Part shown: positions 8,159 through 18,113 of the stretch, one piece after another
Position numbering within the stretch: the stretch's first letter is position 1
Layout of the letters: each line of letters opens with the position of its first letter
Assembly: GCA_000381625.1 (NCBI GenBank)
Contig: KB906767.1
Span: 5,872,462 to 5,936,461, forward strand
Length of the DNA stretch: 64,000 nucleotides
Reading direction: 5' to 3'
Origin: Bryobacterales bacterium KBS 96
GTDB taxonomy: Bacteria; Acidobacteriota; Terriglobia; Bryobacterales; Bryobacteraceae
The notes under the pieces: generated by a model
Told to the model about the DNA's origin: nothing
Seen by the model: the letters and a program-made list of their open reading frames with translations, nothing else
The model's database searches: none
Program-made: the position numbers and the translations under genes

Positions 8159-11100
8159 CGAGAAGCTCCTACTACGTCTTCCAGGGATTCCGCGCGCGTC
8201 TTCTTGCGGCGCTCGGCGAGCCGGGAGACCACTACGAAACAAACGGGCACCGCGAAGATGGCCAGCAGCGTAGCGGCGTTCATGCCGCCGAATACTGCCG
8301 TGCCAAGAGCGCGGCGGGAAGATGCTCCCGCGCCCGTCGCCAGCACCAGTGGAAGAACGCCGAGAATAAATGCGAATGACGTCATCAAAATCGGGCGCAG
8401 CCTCAGTTGCGCTGCGTCAAGTGCTGCCTCAATGGTGGACATGCCCTCTTCGCGCCGATCTTTGGCGTATTCCACAATCAAAATGGCATTCTTCGCCGCG
8501 AGCCCAATCAGCGTCACAATGCCGATTTGTGTGTAGATGTCGTAGTCGTAATGGCGCAGGAAAACGGCAAGCAGGGCTCCGAAGATCCCGAGAGGAACCG
8601 CGAGCAGCACCGCGAATGGGATGGACCAGCTCTCATACAGCGCCGCAAGAAAGAGAAAGACCAACACCGCAGCCAACCCAAAGGTATAGCCCTCTTTGCC
8701 TTCCGCCAGCTTTTGCTGATAGACCGTGCCGGTCCACTCATAACCGTAGCCTTTGGGGAGCGTCTTGTTCGCCACCTGCTCCATTGCTGCCGCTGCCTCG
8801 CCGGAACTATAGCCTGGAGCGGCCTGCCCTAGAATATCGATCGCTCGATACCGGTTGTAGCGGTAGATCACTTCAGGACCACTGACCTCTTTCACGCTGA
8901 CGAGCGTCCCGAGGGGCGCCATGTCGCCCCGCGAACTGCGCACGTAAAACCGGTTGATATCCTTTACACGATCCCGGTATTGCGCGTCGGCTTGCATCAA
9001 AACTTTCCATGTTCTGCCGAAGCGGTTGAAATCGTTGACATACAATCCGCCAAGAAACGTCTGCAGCGAATCGTAGACATCGCTCACCGGAATGCCGAGC
9101 GTTTGCGCTTTGTCGACATCCACGCTGACTTCGTATTCGGGAACGTTGTCTCGAAATGTGCTGACGACGTTTCCAAGTTCGGGGCGCTGCCGCGCGGCCG
9201 CCAGGAGTTCATCCGCAGTACGGGACAGATCGGCAATACTACCGTTGCCGCGATCTTCCAGCATCAGCTCAAACCCGCCGGAAGTGCCGAGCCCGAGTAT
9301 CGGCGGTAGCCCAAACGCGAATGAGAACCCGTCGCGCACCTGGGAGAAGCCCTGCTGCGCATGGGCCAGTATGGCCTGGAACTGAGTCTGTTTCGATGTG
9401 CGATCTTCCCAGGGTTTCAATGTGCCAAAGATCGTCGCGACGTTCGAGTTGTTCGTCGAAGTGACGAAATCCATGCCGCCGAAGGTAGTCACCTGCTGCA
9501 CTCCCGGCGTGGACGCCAGAATCTTTTCGATCTGCGTGGTCGTGTGCTCGTTGCGCCGGATAGAGGCTCCATCCGGCAAGCGAACGGCTGCAAAGAAGAC
9601 CCCCTGATCTTCGTCGGGCAGGAATCCGGCAGGAAGCGTTTTAAACAGGAAGCCGGCCGCGAGATAGAGCGCCGCAAGCGAAACCATGGCCAGGGCCGAC
9701 CGGCGAATCAAAACGCGGACGCCCGCGAGATAGCGATGCGTCGTCCACTCGAACGCTTGGTTGAATCGATTGAAGAAACGCCCCAGTAGTCCTCGTGTCG
9801 AGCGCCTCGGCCGGAGAATCATTGCGCTGAGCGCCGGAGTGAGCGAAAGCGCGGTGAAGGCCGACAGCAGCACTGAGACGGCGATGGTCAAAGCAAACTG
9901 GCGATAGATCTGGCCGCTGATGCCCCCGAGGAAGGCTACCGGGATAAAGACCGCCGCCAATATGCACGCGATGGCGATGACGGGCCCCGAAACCACTTCC
10001 ATTGCGCGAAAAGTCGCTTCTTTGGGCGTCATTCCGAGGTCGAGATTGTGCTGGATCGCTTCTACCACCACAATGGCGTCGTCCACCACCATCCCGATGG
10101 CCAGCACTAGACCAAACATGCTGGTCATGTTGATGGTGAAACCAAGCAGAGGAAAGAGCGCAAACGTTCCGACAATTGAAACGGGAACCGTAAGCAGGGG
10201 AATCAGCGTGGCGCGCCAGTTCTGCAGAAACAGGAACACCACGAGCACGACCAGGAGAATCGCTTCGAGCAGAGTTTCAATAACGTCGCGAATCGAAGTG
10301 CGGATGAATTTAGTGGCATCGTAGTTAACGTCGTATCGAATTCCCGTGGGGAAAGACTGACTCGCCTGCTTCATGAAAGAGAGAACGCGATTCCCGGTAT
10401 CGACCGCATTTGCCCCAGGAGACAGAAACACGATAATGACGGCGGCGGGATGACTGTTCAGTCGGCTGAAATTCGCGTAATCCTGAGCGCCGAGCGATGC
10501 GTGTCCAAGATCCCGAAATCGCAAAAGGGAGCCATCCGGTTGCGCGCGGACAACGATATTGTCAAACTGCTCCGGCGTTTCTAGGCGTCCCTTGGCGTTG
10601 ACCGGATATTGAAAATCGCTGTTCCCACCGACCGGCGGCTGTCCGATGGCGCCGGCGGGGTTCTGTCTGTTTTGGGCCTGGATCGCGTTGTTTACATCCG
10701 TTGCGGTGACGCCCAGTTCGGCCATTTTGTCCGGATTCACCCAGAGGCGCATTCCGTAATTCTGCGGCGCGGCCATGCGGGCATCGCCGACGCCCGGCAG
10801 GCTGCCGATTTTATCGACGAGATTGATGGTCGCGAAATTGTTCAGAAAGAGCGAGTCGTAGCGGCCGTCGACGGAGGAAACGGCAATGGCGAACAGGAAG
10901 GCGGACGAGACTTTTTTGACGGTGACGCCTTCACGCTGCACTTCCTGTGGAAGTTGCGGCATAGCGACGCTCACTTTGTTCTGCACCTTCACGGTCGCCA
11001 GGTCCACGTCCGTGCCCAGCTCAAAGGTGACATCAATCGTCAACGCTCCGTTGTTTGAACTGCGCGACAGAAAATAAGTCATGCCGTCGAGCCCGGTTAA

Positions 11101-11304
11101 TTGCTGCTCGATTGGTTGCGCAACGGTTTTTTCGAGATCGAGCGAGTTGCCGCCTCGATAATTTGCGGTGATCTCAACTACCGGCGGCACCACCTCCGGA
11201 TAAGTAGCGACAGGCAGTCCAGGAATGGCGACGGCGCCCAGGAGCACGATGACGATCGCGATTACAATTGCGAATACAGGACGATTGATAAATAACTTGG
11301 ACAT
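8155..11304 (-). CDS. RND multidrug efflux permease (HAE1, AcrB/MexB type)
   Basis: A 1049-residue inner-membrane proton antiporter, full length for the family. The start shows MSKLFINRPVFA and the first transmembrane helix. The proton relay aspartates are at Asp408-Asp409 in GMVVDDAIVVVEA, and the matching lysine is in the second half (GLAAKNAILIVEY). Two large periplasmic porter/docking regions (about residues 40-335 and 560-870) are present. It would export hydrophobic drugs, solvents or metabolites through the adaptor upstream and the channel downstream. There are 26 bp between the adaptor stop and this start, so the three genes form one operon. Confidence 0.95.
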   Translation of the reverse strand: MSKLFINRPVFAIVIAIVIVLLGAVAIPGLPVATYPEVVPPVVEITANYRGGNSLDLEKTVAQPIEQQLTGLDGMTYFLSRSSNNGALTIDVTFELGTDVDLATVKVQNKVSVAMPQLPQEVQREGVTVKKVSSAFLFAIAVSSVDGRYDSLFLNNFATINLVDKIGSLPGVGDARMAAPQNYGMRLWVNPDKMAELGVTATDVNNAIQAQNRQNPAGAIGQPPVGGNSDFQYPVNAKGRLETPEQFDNIVVRAQPDGSLLRFRDLGHASLGAQDYANFSRLNSHPAAVIIVFLSPGANAVDTGNRVLSFMKQASQSFPTGIRYDVNYDATKFIRTSIRDVIETLLEAILLVVLVVFLFLQNWRATLIPLLTVPVSIVGTFALFPLLGFTINMTSMFGLVLAIGMVVDDAIVVVEAIQHNLDLGMTPKEATFRAMEVVSGPVIAIACILAAVFIPVAFLGGISGQIYRQFALTIAVSVLLSAFTALSLTPALSAMILRPRRSTRGLLGRFFNRFNQAFEWTTHRYLAGVRVLIRRSALAMVSLAALYLAAGFLFKTLPAGFLPDEDQGVFFAAVRLPDGASIRRNEHTTTQIEKILASTPGVQQVTTFGGMDFVTSTNNSNVATIFGTLKPWEDRTSKQTQFQAILAHAQQGFSQVRDGFSFAFGLPPILGLGTSGGFELMLEDRGNGSIADLSRTADELLAAARQRPELGNVVSTFRDNVPEYEVSVDVDKAQTLGIPVSDVYDSLQTFLGGLYVNDFNRFGRTWKVLMQADAQYRDRVKDINRFYVRSSRGDMAPLGTLVSVKEVSGPEVIYRYNRYRAIDILGQAAPGYSSGEAAAAMEQVANKTLPKGYGYEWTGTVYQQKLAEGKEGYTFGLAAVLVFLFLAALYESWSIPFAVLLAVPLGIFGALLAVFLRHYDYDIYTQIGIVTLIGLAAKNAILIVEYAKDRREEGMSTIEAALDAAQLRLRPILMTSFAFILGVLPLVLATGAGASSRRALGTAVFGGMNAATLLAIFAVPVCFVVVSRLAERRKKTRAESLEDVVGASR

Positions 11305-11330
11305 GAAGAATCCCGTTAAGGCGAATGCTG

Positions 11331-12668
11331 TTAATTAGCTTCGGCGGCGACAGGCGTCGGGTGATAAGGCTGCGGATCGACAACAGAGCCCGGCCGGACG
11401 GTCATCAACCCTTCAACGATGACGCGATCTCCGGGTTTCAACCCCTGCTCGACGATCACGTCGGGTCCCGCATGTTCTCCCAGCACCACGCTGCGCGCCT
11501 GGGCTTTGTTCCCGGGTCCCAGCGTCAGCACGGACTGCATCCCTTGCAGTTCTTCGACTGCGCGCTGTGGCGCCAGCAAGGCGTTTTGGCGTTCGCGGAT
11601 TCGCACACGAATCCGGCCAAATTGACCCGGCAGCAGAACGTGCTTGGGATTCGCGAACGTGGCCTGCAGTTCGAGAGTTCCGGTTTTCGGGTCGACCTGG
11701 TTGTTCGAGTTCTGGATACGACCCGCGTTCGGAAAAACAGAGCCATCCGCCAACAGCAATTCCAGCGGTGAGTGATGCAGATCGTCGGAGCCGGCATATT
11801 TCAGGAAATTGAGATAGTCCGACTCACTCACTTTGAACCGCACCCAGATGGGATCGAGCGGAACTACGGTGGTTAGGGGCTGCGCGGAATTTTTGGTGAC
11901 AAGGCCGCCGACCTGAATCAGACTGTCTCCAACACGTCCGCTGACCGGAGCGACGATGGTGGCGTATTCGAGATTGAGTTGCGCCGTGCGCAAGAGCGCC
12001 TGATTGGCCTGCAATTGCGCGGTTGATGTAGCGACTTGGATTCGCGTCGATAACCGCGTCTGTTCGACGTTTGCCTCTTTTGCTTCCACATCCGCGTGAT
12101 TTGCTTTCAATTCCGCTATCGCGTTATCGAGATCCTGCTGTGCGGCGGCATCCTGCTGAACCAGTGGCGTAAGCCGATCGACATCTTGCCGCGCCTTCAA
12201 TTCGTGCGCCTGCGCCTCGGCGAGATCCGCCTGGGCCTGCAGCAGCGCGACTTGACGTTTTGCGAACTCAACATTTGCTTCGCTTTGCGCAACGTCGCCT
12301 TTGGCCTTCGCGACATCCGCTTGATAGGGACGGAGATCCAGAATATAAAGAGGTTCTCCCGCTTTGACATCGGCTCCGGTTTTGAAAAGGCGCTTACGAA
12401 TGTAGCCATCGACTTGGCCGCGAATTTCCACTTCGTCGCGAGCAAATGTCTGCGCCGCATATTCCGCGTAAATAGGAACCGAGCGCGGCTGAACTTCGAC
12501 CACGGACACACTAGGAGGAGGTGGAGACGCCGGCCGTTCGGCGTAGCCCTTACTGCAAGCTGCGGCAAACAGTAAGACGAATGCAAGGAGCACGATGGCG
12601 ATCCATGGCAGTTTCGAATTGAGACCGGAATAAATGGAAAAAGGAGAATTACTGAGGCGAGGCGTCAT
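11331..12668 (-). CDS. RND efflux periplasmic adaptor (membrane fusion protein)
   Basis: A 445-residue lipoprotein adaptor. Residues 19-38 form the signal peptide with lipobox FAAAC (Cys38). The biotinyl-lipoyl-like domain (VDGYIRKRLFKTGADVKAGEPLY) comes next, then a long alpha-hairpin rich in Ala, Glu and Gln (about residues 115-200), the APVSGRVGDSLIQVGGLV segment, and beta-barrel and membrane-proximal domains. It links the AcrB-like pump to the OprM-like channel. First gene of the efflux operon, it is divergent from the TetR gene with 168 bp between them, containing a candidate operator at 12721-12744. Confidence 0.93.
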   Translation of the reverse strand: MTPRLSNSPFSIYSGLNSKLPWIAIVLLAFVLLFAAACSKGYAERPASPPPPSVSVVEVQPRSVPIYAEYAAQTFARDEVEIRGQVDGYIRKRLFKTGADVKAGEPLYILDLRPYQADVAKAKGDVAQSEANVEFAKRQVALLQAQADLAEAQAHELKARQDVDRLTPLVQQDAAAQQDLDNAIAELKANHADVEAKEANVEQTRLSTRIQVATSTAQLQANQALLRTAQLNLEYATIVAPVSGRVGDSLIQVGGLVTKNSAQPLTTVVPLDPIWVRFKVSESDYLNFLKYAGSDDLHHSPLELLLADGSVFPNAGRIQNSNNQVDPKTGTLELQATFANPKHVLLPGQFGRIRVRIRERQNALLAPQRAVEELQGMQSVLTLGPGNKAQARSVVLGEHAGPDVIVEQGLKPGDRVIVEGLMTVRPGSVVDPQPYHPTPVAAEAN

Positions 12669-12720
12669 GAAGCGTTCCTGAAAAGAAGATGCTCTTCAGA
12701 ACCGCGAAGACGCAGCTTTA

Positions 12721-12744
12721 TTAACTATCCAGTCAGTCAGTTAA
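12721..12744. promoter_or_regulatory. Candidate TetR-type operator between tetR and efflux operon
   Basis: An imperfect inverted repeat with outer arms TTAACT (12721-12726) and AGTTAA (12739-12744), containing the tandem CAGTCAGTCAG. TetR-family efflux regulators often bind short palindromes of this composition between their own gene and the pump operon. Placement is ideal; binding is inferred. Confidence 0.4.
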
Positions 12745-12836
12745 CGATTTCTGGCTAGATAGCTTTCGAGCCAACCCAGGCTTTGAAATCGGGCGTATAA
12801 TCGAGGCGGGAATATACCATCGGGTTCAAATAAATC

Positions 12837-13484
12837 ATGTCAACGCCTACAGTTAGCCGGCGCGGAAGTGTGCCGGTCCGCGGTCGCGACCGTGAAGTTA
12901 CGCGCGCGGCCATTCTGGCCGCCGCCGAACAGGAGTTTGCCAAGCACGGTCTGGAATCGGCGCGCACGGAGGACATTGCGGAGCGATCGGGCGTGACCAA
13001 GGGCCTGATCTATCACTATTTCGTGAGCAAAGAAAAGCTATACGAAGCCGCGCTCGAACAGGTGTTTGCACCCCTCCTGCTATCGCTGCAACAGTTCGCG
13101 GAACCCGATGCCGATCCGGGCGAAGCGTTGGACCGGGTTGTCCGGCGCATTCTGGACCTGACGGCTCGAAAACCAGGTGTTCCCGCGATGCTGTTCTTTG
13201 AAGCGATTCAGAACCGAGGCGCTTACTACGACAAGATTGGTTTTCCATCGCTGTATCACTTATTGGCCACCATCTTGGAGCGCGGCCAGCGCCAGGGAAT
13301 ATTCAGGCCGGTGGACGCCTGGCATACGGCGATCAATATCGTAGGCGCCTGTTGTTTCTATTACTGTACGGCGCAACGCCTGCAACGTATATGGCCCGGC
13401 AACGGGAAGCCACTGAGCGCGGAGATGATTCAGCGGCACGGGGATGAGGCTCTGGCGCTGATTACGGCAGGCGTGCGAGCGTAA
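12837..13484 (+). CDS. TetR/AcrR family regulator, likely efflux repressor
   Basis: A 215-residue protein. The N-terminal TetR DNA-binding domain is clear: [20 protein letters not shown], then [19 protein letters not shown] with the recognition helix and [10 protein letters not shown] (about residues 22-75). The C-terminal domain resembles the TetR_C ligand-binding region, with [19 protein letters not shown]. It is divergent from the RND efflux operon and very likely represses it, being released by a pump substrate. The molybdenum hydroxylase genes follow 100 bp downstream on the same strand. Confidence 0.9.
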   Translation: MSTPTVSRRGSVPVRGRDREVTRAAILAAAEQEFAKHGLESARTEDIAERSGVTKGLIYHYFVSKEKLYEAALEQVFAPLLLSLQQFAEPDADPGEALDRVVRRILDLTARKPGVPAMLFFEAIQNRGAYYDKIGFPSLYHLLATILERGQRQGIFRPVDAWHTAINIVGACCFYYCTAQRLQRIWPGNGKPLSAEMIQRHGDEALALITAGVRA

Positions 13485-13584
13485 GCAAGCAAGTAAGATC
13501 CATGGGGCCAAATCCGTCGTAATCCGATCGTTCGAACTGGACCGCCAGGCGCACTTTTACTGGAGTATTGTTGGAAGAAAGATT

Positions 13585-14079
13585 ATGTCTATCCAATTCA
13601 CCGTGAATGGGCGGACGACTACCGCCGATGTCTCCGCGGAGACCCCGCTTCTCTGGGTGCTTCGGGATGTACTCAACCTCCATGGAACGAAATACGGCTG
13701 CGGCATCGGGCAGTGCGGCGCTTGCACGGTTCATTTGAATGGTCAAGCCGTACGATCTTGTATGACGCCGGCCGCGAGCGCCGCAAACGGGCGAGTCACC
13801 ACTATCGAAGGGCTTTCGCCGGACGGCAAGCACCCGCTGCAAATTGCCTGGCGAGAGATCGACGTCCCGCAATGCGGCTATTGCCAAGCCGGCCAAATCA
13901 TGTCCGCCGCTGCGTTGCTCGCCAAACACCCTCATCCAAGCGACGAGGACATCGATGCTGGTATGAACGGCAATTTGTGCCGGTGCGGAACCTATCCGCG
14001 CATCCGGCAGGCGATTCATAAAGCGGCGCTAATGCAAGCCAAGGCTCCCGCTGCCGGCGCCGAAAAAGGAGGCATATAA
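13585..14079 (+). CDS. Isoquinoline 1-oxidoreductase-type 2Fe-2S subunit
   Basis: A 164-residue electron-transfer subunit of a xanthine dehydrogenase family enzyme. The plant-type [2Fe-2S] site is Cys39, Cys44, Cys47 and Cys59 ([10 protein letters not shown]). The second, helical cluster is Cys97, Cys100, Cys132 and Cys134 ([10 protein letters not shown] and [11 protein letters not shown]). There is no signal peptide; it is normally carried out of the cell or held in the membrane with its Tat-exported partner. It is 3 bp from the molybdopterin subunit, so the two are co-transcribed. True substrate unknown; N-heterocycles or aldehydes are usual for relatives. Confidence 0.92.
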   Translation: MSIQFTVNGRTTTADVSAETPLLWVLRDVLNLHGTKYGCGIGQCGACTVHLNGQAVRSCMTPAASAANGRVTTIEGLSPDGKHPLQIAWREIDVPQCGYCQAGQIMSAAALLAKHPHPSDEDIDAGMNGNLCRCGTYPRIRQAIHKAALMQAKAPAAGAEKGGI

Positions 14080-14082
14080 GTT

Positions 14083-16281
14083 ATGCGCCTAACCCGCCGC
14101 TCTTTTCTCCAAGCGACTGCTCTCTCCGGTGGAGGGATGATGCTGGGCCTGTACTCCGCGCCGAAAGCGCTCGCGCAGGCTCACGGACAGCCGCCGTTTG
14201 ACGCCAGGGCTTTTATCCGCATCGCGCCGGATGGAACCGTGACGCTCGTCGCCAGGAATCCTGAAATTGGACAGGGTGTCCGGAACATGCTGCCCATGCT
14301 GATCGCCGAGGAACTCGAGGTCGACTGGAAGAAAGTCAAAGTGGTACAGGCCGATCTCGATTCGAAATATGGCTTGCAATCCACGGGCGGCAGCCGTGCG
14401 GCCTCGAACAACTGGGTTCCAATGCGGCAAGTGGGCGCCGCCGGACGGCAGATGCTGATTGAAGCCGCGGCGAAAATGTGGGGTATTCCCGAGTCGCAGT
14501 GTTACGCGACCAATGGCCGCGTATACGATCGCAAGACCGACCGCTCGTTGGGTTATGGTGAGCTTGCGGCGACCGCGGCCACCATGCCGGTTCCCGACTT
14601 GAAATCCGTGGTGCTAAAGCCGGCCAACGAGTACAAGATCATCGGCCAGTGGACGCCGGGTATCGACGTTCCCGATATTACGGTCGGCAAAGCGATATTC
14701 GGCATCGATTTCACAATGCCCGGCATGCTCTTTGCCGTGTATCAGAAGTGCCCCGTTTTCGGCGGCAAAGTAGCCAGCGCGAACCTGGATGAAATTAAAG
14801 CCATGCCGGGCGTGCGGCACGCGTTTGTCGCCGAAGGCACAGTGAAGGTTGGGCCGGTGATCGAACGCGATCCGGGGCTTGAACCGGGTATTGCCATTGT
14901 GGCGGATACGTGGTGGGCGGCGGAATCGGCGCGTAAGAAACTGCAGGTGAAATGGGACGACGGTCCCGGCGCTAGCCAGAGTACACAGGAGTTTGCGGCG
15001 CGCGCTCGGGAGTTGGCGCGCCAGGCCCCCGCCCGCACACTGAAAAACGACGGCGACGTGGATGCCGCCATGAAGAGCGCCGCGAAAACGGTAGAAGCGG
15101 AATACTCGTACCCCTTCATTTCGCACGCGCCGCTGGAGCCGAGGAATTGCAGCGCGCGGTTCAATAGCGGCAAGCTCGAGATCTGGACCACCAGCCAACA
15201 GCCCGGCCGCGGCCGTGAACTAGTTTCGAAGGCGCTCGGCATACCCGAAGACGACATTACGATTCATTCCCTTCGCGCCGGAGGCTCGTTCGGCCGGGGC
15301 CTTTACAACGACTACATGGTGGAGGCGTCGTATATCGCAAAAACGGCCGGCGTTCCCGTCAAGCTGTTATGGACGCGCGAAGACGATATGACGCACGACT
15401 ACTATCGTCCCGGCGGCTTCCATTTTCTGAAAGGCGCGGTGGATGGGTCGGGCAAAATCGTCGCCTGGAGCAATCACTTTGTCAGTTACGGCGAGGGAGA
15501 ACAATTCTCCTCTTCCGCGGGCATTCAGGCATCCGAGTTTCCTTCGGGCTTCGTTCCGAATTTCGCCATGTACTCATCCGTGATGCCGCTAATTTTGAAG
15601 ACCGGCGCGTTGCGGGCTCCGGGAGCGAATTCACAATCGTTCGTCATGCAAAGTTTCATTGACGAATTGGCTCACGCCGCCGGCAAGGACCCGGTGCAGT
15701 TCCGGCTGGATCTGCTGGACCATGAACTCGCGCACGCCGGCGAGAAGGAAGAGGCGTATAACGCCGCCCGCATGCGCGTAGTCGTTCAACTTGTGGCGGA
15801 AAAATCGGGATGGGGCCGGCGCAAGCTGCCGAAGGGCACTGCTTTGGGAATTGCGTTTCATCACAGCTTCCAGGGCTACTTCGCGCATGTCGCGGAGGTG
15901 AGTGTCACACCAAACAAAGCGATCAAGGTCAGCAAGGTTTGGGCGTGCGGCGATGTCGGCAGCCAGATTGTCAACCCGACCGGGGCCGAGGCTCAGGTGC
16001 AAGGCGCCATCACCGATGGTTTAAGCGAGCTGATGCATCAGCAGATCACGCTCGAACGCGGCAAGGTTGTCGAAACAAATTACAATCAGCATCAGTTGCT
16101 CCGCATCAGCCAGGCTCCTCAGATCGAGGTGCATTTCCTGAAGACCACTTATCCGCCGACCGGTCTGGGCGAACCGGCCTTGCCGCCGGTGATACCGGCA
16201 GTGTGCAACGCGATCTTCGCGGCCACGGGGCAGCGCATTCGCTCGCTGCCGCTGGCGAGCAGCGGATATAGCTGGGCGTAA
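14083..16281 (+). CDS. Molybdopterin subunit, xanthine dehydrogenase family (IorB-like)
   Basis: A 732-residue catalytic subunit with a twin-arginine signal ([16 protein letters not shown], residues 3-18), so it is exported folded with its cofactor. Family segments include [38 protein letters not shown] for cofactor binding, and the C-terminal [18 protein letters not shown] in which the Glu is the expected catalytic base. It is of the isoquinoline 1-oxidoreductase beta-subunit kind, which lacks a separate FAD subunit and usually passes electrons to a cytochrome c. No such cytochrome lies beside it, though a di-haem cytochrome is encoded at 2.3 kb. Confidence 0.93.
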   Translation: MRLTRRSFLQATALSGGGMMLGLYSAPKALAQAHGQPPFDARAFIRIAPDGTVTLVARNPEIGQGVRNMLPMLIAEELEVDWKKVKVVQADLDSKYGLQSTGGSRAASNNWVPMRQVGAAGRQMLIEAAAKMWGIPESQCYATNGRVYDRKTDRSLGYGELAATAATMPVPDLKSVVLKPANEYKIIGQWTPGIDVPDITVGKAIFGIDFTMPGMLFAVYQKCPVFGGKVASANLDEIKAMPGVRHAFVAEGTVKVGPVIERDPGLEPGIAIVADTWWAAESARKKLQVKWDDGPGASQSTQEFAARARELARQAPARTLKNDGDVDAAMKSAAKTVEAEYSYPFISHAPLEPRNCSARFNSGKLEIWTTSQQPGRGRELVSKALGIPEDDITIHSLRAGGSFGRGLYNDYMVEASYIAKTAGVPVKLLWTREDDMTHDYYRPGGFHFLKGAVDGSGKIVAWSNHFVSYGEGEQFSSSAGIQASEFPSGFVPNFAMYSSVMPLILKTGALRAPGANSQSFVMQSFIDELAHAAGKDPVQFRLDLLDHELAHAGEKEEAYNAARMRVVVQLVAEKSGWGRRKLPKGTALGIAFHHSFQGYFAHVAEVSVTPNKAIKVSKVWACGDVGSQIVNPTGAEAQVQGAITDGLSELMHQQITLERGKVVETNYNQHQLLRISQAPQIEVHFLKTTYPPTGLGEPALPPVIPAVCNAIFAATGQRIRSLPLASSGYSWA

Positions 16282-16379
16282 ACGGGCCGCGCTACCGGGG
16301 AAGGCGTCATCGCTGACGTGTCAAGAAGGCGCCAGTCCTGCCTGTGGTGGCAACGCCAAAATGAATGGGAAACCCCAGT

Positions 16380-16988
16380 TTAGTGCGGCTCCATTTCCTT
16401 GGGCAACCCCACTTCTCCTGAAACCGCCTTGCCGAACCATAAGTCTGGATGGTCCGCCAACTCCATATCGAGTGCTTGAAGCTTGTTAGCTGGCCTGGAA
16501 TACTCATATCGAACGATCAGCTTGTAGCCTTGATGGAGCAAGGTGCTGGCTGATTGTTCACGGCCTAAATCCCTGCCGACCACTCGCAATGGAATCCATA
16601 CTTTCAAAGCAGTTCCTCCCGGCACCTGCTTTTTGACAGTCGGCAGACGTAGGCCCACTTTGACTAGGGCGGCAGGTCCTCCCGAGCCTATAAAGATAAA
16701 CAAATACTTCTCTTCGCCGGTCTTCGGATTCACAGCCCACACTCGAAAGGGAAACCCGGCGAGATCACCGCCCTCCCCGAGGTCTATTGTGAAAGGGCGC
16801 TTTCCTCGATTGGCGAAAAAAACATTCAACTGTGGATTGCGATTCTCACTGGAGATATTGATCCCCAACTGTAGAGCGTCCTGCTTTGGCCCCCAGTGTA
16901 TCGCTGAACGCGATCGGCAAAAGAGAGGCGAACTACCCATTGACAGTAGACAGATAAGCAACATTCGCTGAGGAAAAGTCCGCCTCAT
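16380..16988 (-). CDS. Hypothetical secreted protein
   Basis: A 202-residue protein with a signal peptide (about residues 1-26, RMLLICLLSMGSSPLFC). The body is a beta-rich region with an NPQLNVFFANRGKRPFTIDL segment, like cohesin- or Ig-like domains where a strand-rich protein compares two quantities, but I recognise no family. It is the last gene of a minus-strand run that begins with an ECF sigma factor at 18681, 13 bp after the preceding secreted protein, so it probably belongs to the same regulon. Confidence 0.6.
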   Translation of the reverse strand: MRRTFPQRMLLICLLSMGSSPLFCRSRSAIHWGPKQDALQLGINISSENRNPQLNVFFANRGKRPFTIDLGEGGDLAGFPFRVWAVNPKTGEEKYLFIFIGSGGPAALVKVGLRLPTVKKQVPGGTALKVWIPLRVVGRDLGREQSASTLLHQGYKLIVRYEYSRPANKLQALDMELADHPDLWFGKAVSGEVGLPKEMEPH

Positions 16989-17001
16989 AAGAGGATCTCC
17001 T

Positions 17002-17556
17002 TTATCGGATCGGCGTAATCGTCAATTGTAGTTGCATCCTCCGTTTCGACGCGGGGTCGTCCGAGGAGAATAAGACGGATGGTTGCTTCAGCGGCAATAC
17101 GACATTCGATTCCCATTGATTGTTTCGGATGATGGGCGGCGAGGCAGGCGCGCTGTTTGCCCCGTGACTTTCCATCACGCTGCTAATGTCAGCCTTTATG
17201 TTTAGAGAAACGCCATTATCCGTGGCTTGCAATCCGCGACAGTCGATATTGACGCCTACATCGATCTGTTGCCATTCAGTATTTGCTCCAGTGGTTGAGG
17301 AATACGGCACTTTCTCGCCTGCACGAATGGAACTTTGTCCCATTTCACTCATGATCATGGAGTAGGAGCGGCTGTTAATTACCCGCTCATTATCGAGTTC
17401 CTGCACCACAAAAGTAAGGTGATAGGACTTTTTCAAAGCGCTCGTTGGTGTTTGTGGAGCAGTGGGCTTCTTTCCCGATGCGCTTGCATCACTTTGCGCC
17501 AGGCACGTCAGGCTCATCAAGCCCGCCAAACCGAGCACTATCATCGATCGCAGCAT
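17002..17556 (-). CDS. Hypothetical secreted protein in the ECF sigma operon
   Basis: A 184-residue protein with a signal peptide (MLRSMIVLGLAGLMSLTCLAQ). The mature part includes SYHLTFVVQELDNERVINSRSY and a WQQIDVGVNIDCRG strand. This resembles a group of acidobacterial proteins found behind sigma/anti-sigma pairs, but I cannot name a family. The AAAGGAG ribosome site immediately before ATG 17556 decides the start over an upstream in-frame ATG at 17577. It overlaps the end of the anti-sigma-like gene by 16 bp. Confidence 0.65.
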   Translation of the reverse strand: MLRSMIVLGLAGLMSLTCLAQSDASASGKKPTAPQTPTSALKKSYHLTFVVQELDNERVINSRSYSMIMSEMGQSSIRAGEKVPYSSTTGANTEWQQIDVGVNIDCRGLQATDNGVSLNIKADISSVMESHGANSAPASPPIIRNNQWESNVVLPLKQPSVLFSSDDPASKRRMQLQLTITPIR

Positions 17557-18113
17557 CTTTTCTCCTTTGCGTCCCACTCTAATCGGAGTGGTTTGATATC
17601 AATCGCCGTAATGCGGATTGGCTTGACCGGACCGCCAAAGTAAGTCAATTCTCTCGGAACGTCCTTAGCATCGCGGGTGGCCAACTGGATCAGCGCCCGT
17701 TCTTCACTCGTCAGGGGGGCCGGCGTTGGGAACTGAGGTAACTTCGGTTCTGTTGGTTTTTTTCGAATTTTTCGCGGCTTAGCAGCATTCGCAGGCACAA
17801 ACGCAGGTTCGGGTACAGGAATCGGTCGTACCTGGGGCGGTGCTTCACTTTTCCTCAAAGCAAGGATTGTCGTATTTGCCGGGCGAGTTTGTACCGGCGT
17901 TTTGGGGGTCGCCAACCAGAACAGGCACACGATGACTGCTGCCGCCGCTGCGGCAACAGCCATCACTGAGAGTTTCATCGAACGCGTGCGCCTCGCCCTC
18001 TCAGTGACCCGCGCCAACGTGCGTCGTTCCAGCCCCTCAGTCTCAGGCGCTTCGCAGTAGCTCGCCAGGGCGTCATCCAGCGCTTCGTCCAAATGATCCC
18101 GCTGTTCACGCAT
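17541..18113 (-). CDS. Single-pass membrane protein, probable anti-sigma factor
   Basis: A 190-residue protein with a short acidic cytoplasmic N-terminus (residues 1-45), one transmembrane segment (about 46-68, Ala/Val rich after MKLSVMAV), a proline-rich periplasmic stretch and a C-terminal region ending PLRLEWDAKEKRC. It directly follows and overlaps the ECF sigma gene by 8 bp. Position and topology suggest an anti-sigma factor, but the N-terminal HxxxCxxC zinc motif is absent, so the mode of sigma binding would be different. Function is inferred from context only. Confidence 0.6.
   Translation of the reverse strand: MREQRDHLDEALDDALASYCEAPETEGLERRTLARVTERARRTRSMKLSVMAVAAAAAAVIVCLFWLATPKTPVQTRPANTTILALRKSEAPPQVRPIPVPEPAFVPANAAKPRKIRKKPTEPKLPQFPTPAPLTSEERALIQLATRDAKDVPRELTYFGGPVKPIRITAIDIKPLRLEWDAKEKRCCDR

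Noticed and set aside
13585-16281. Carbon monoxide dehydrogenase (CoxSL)
   Set aside because: The catalytic loop of CO dehydrogenase is absent and no FAD subunit accompanies the pair; the Tat signal fits the isoquinoline oxidoreductase type.
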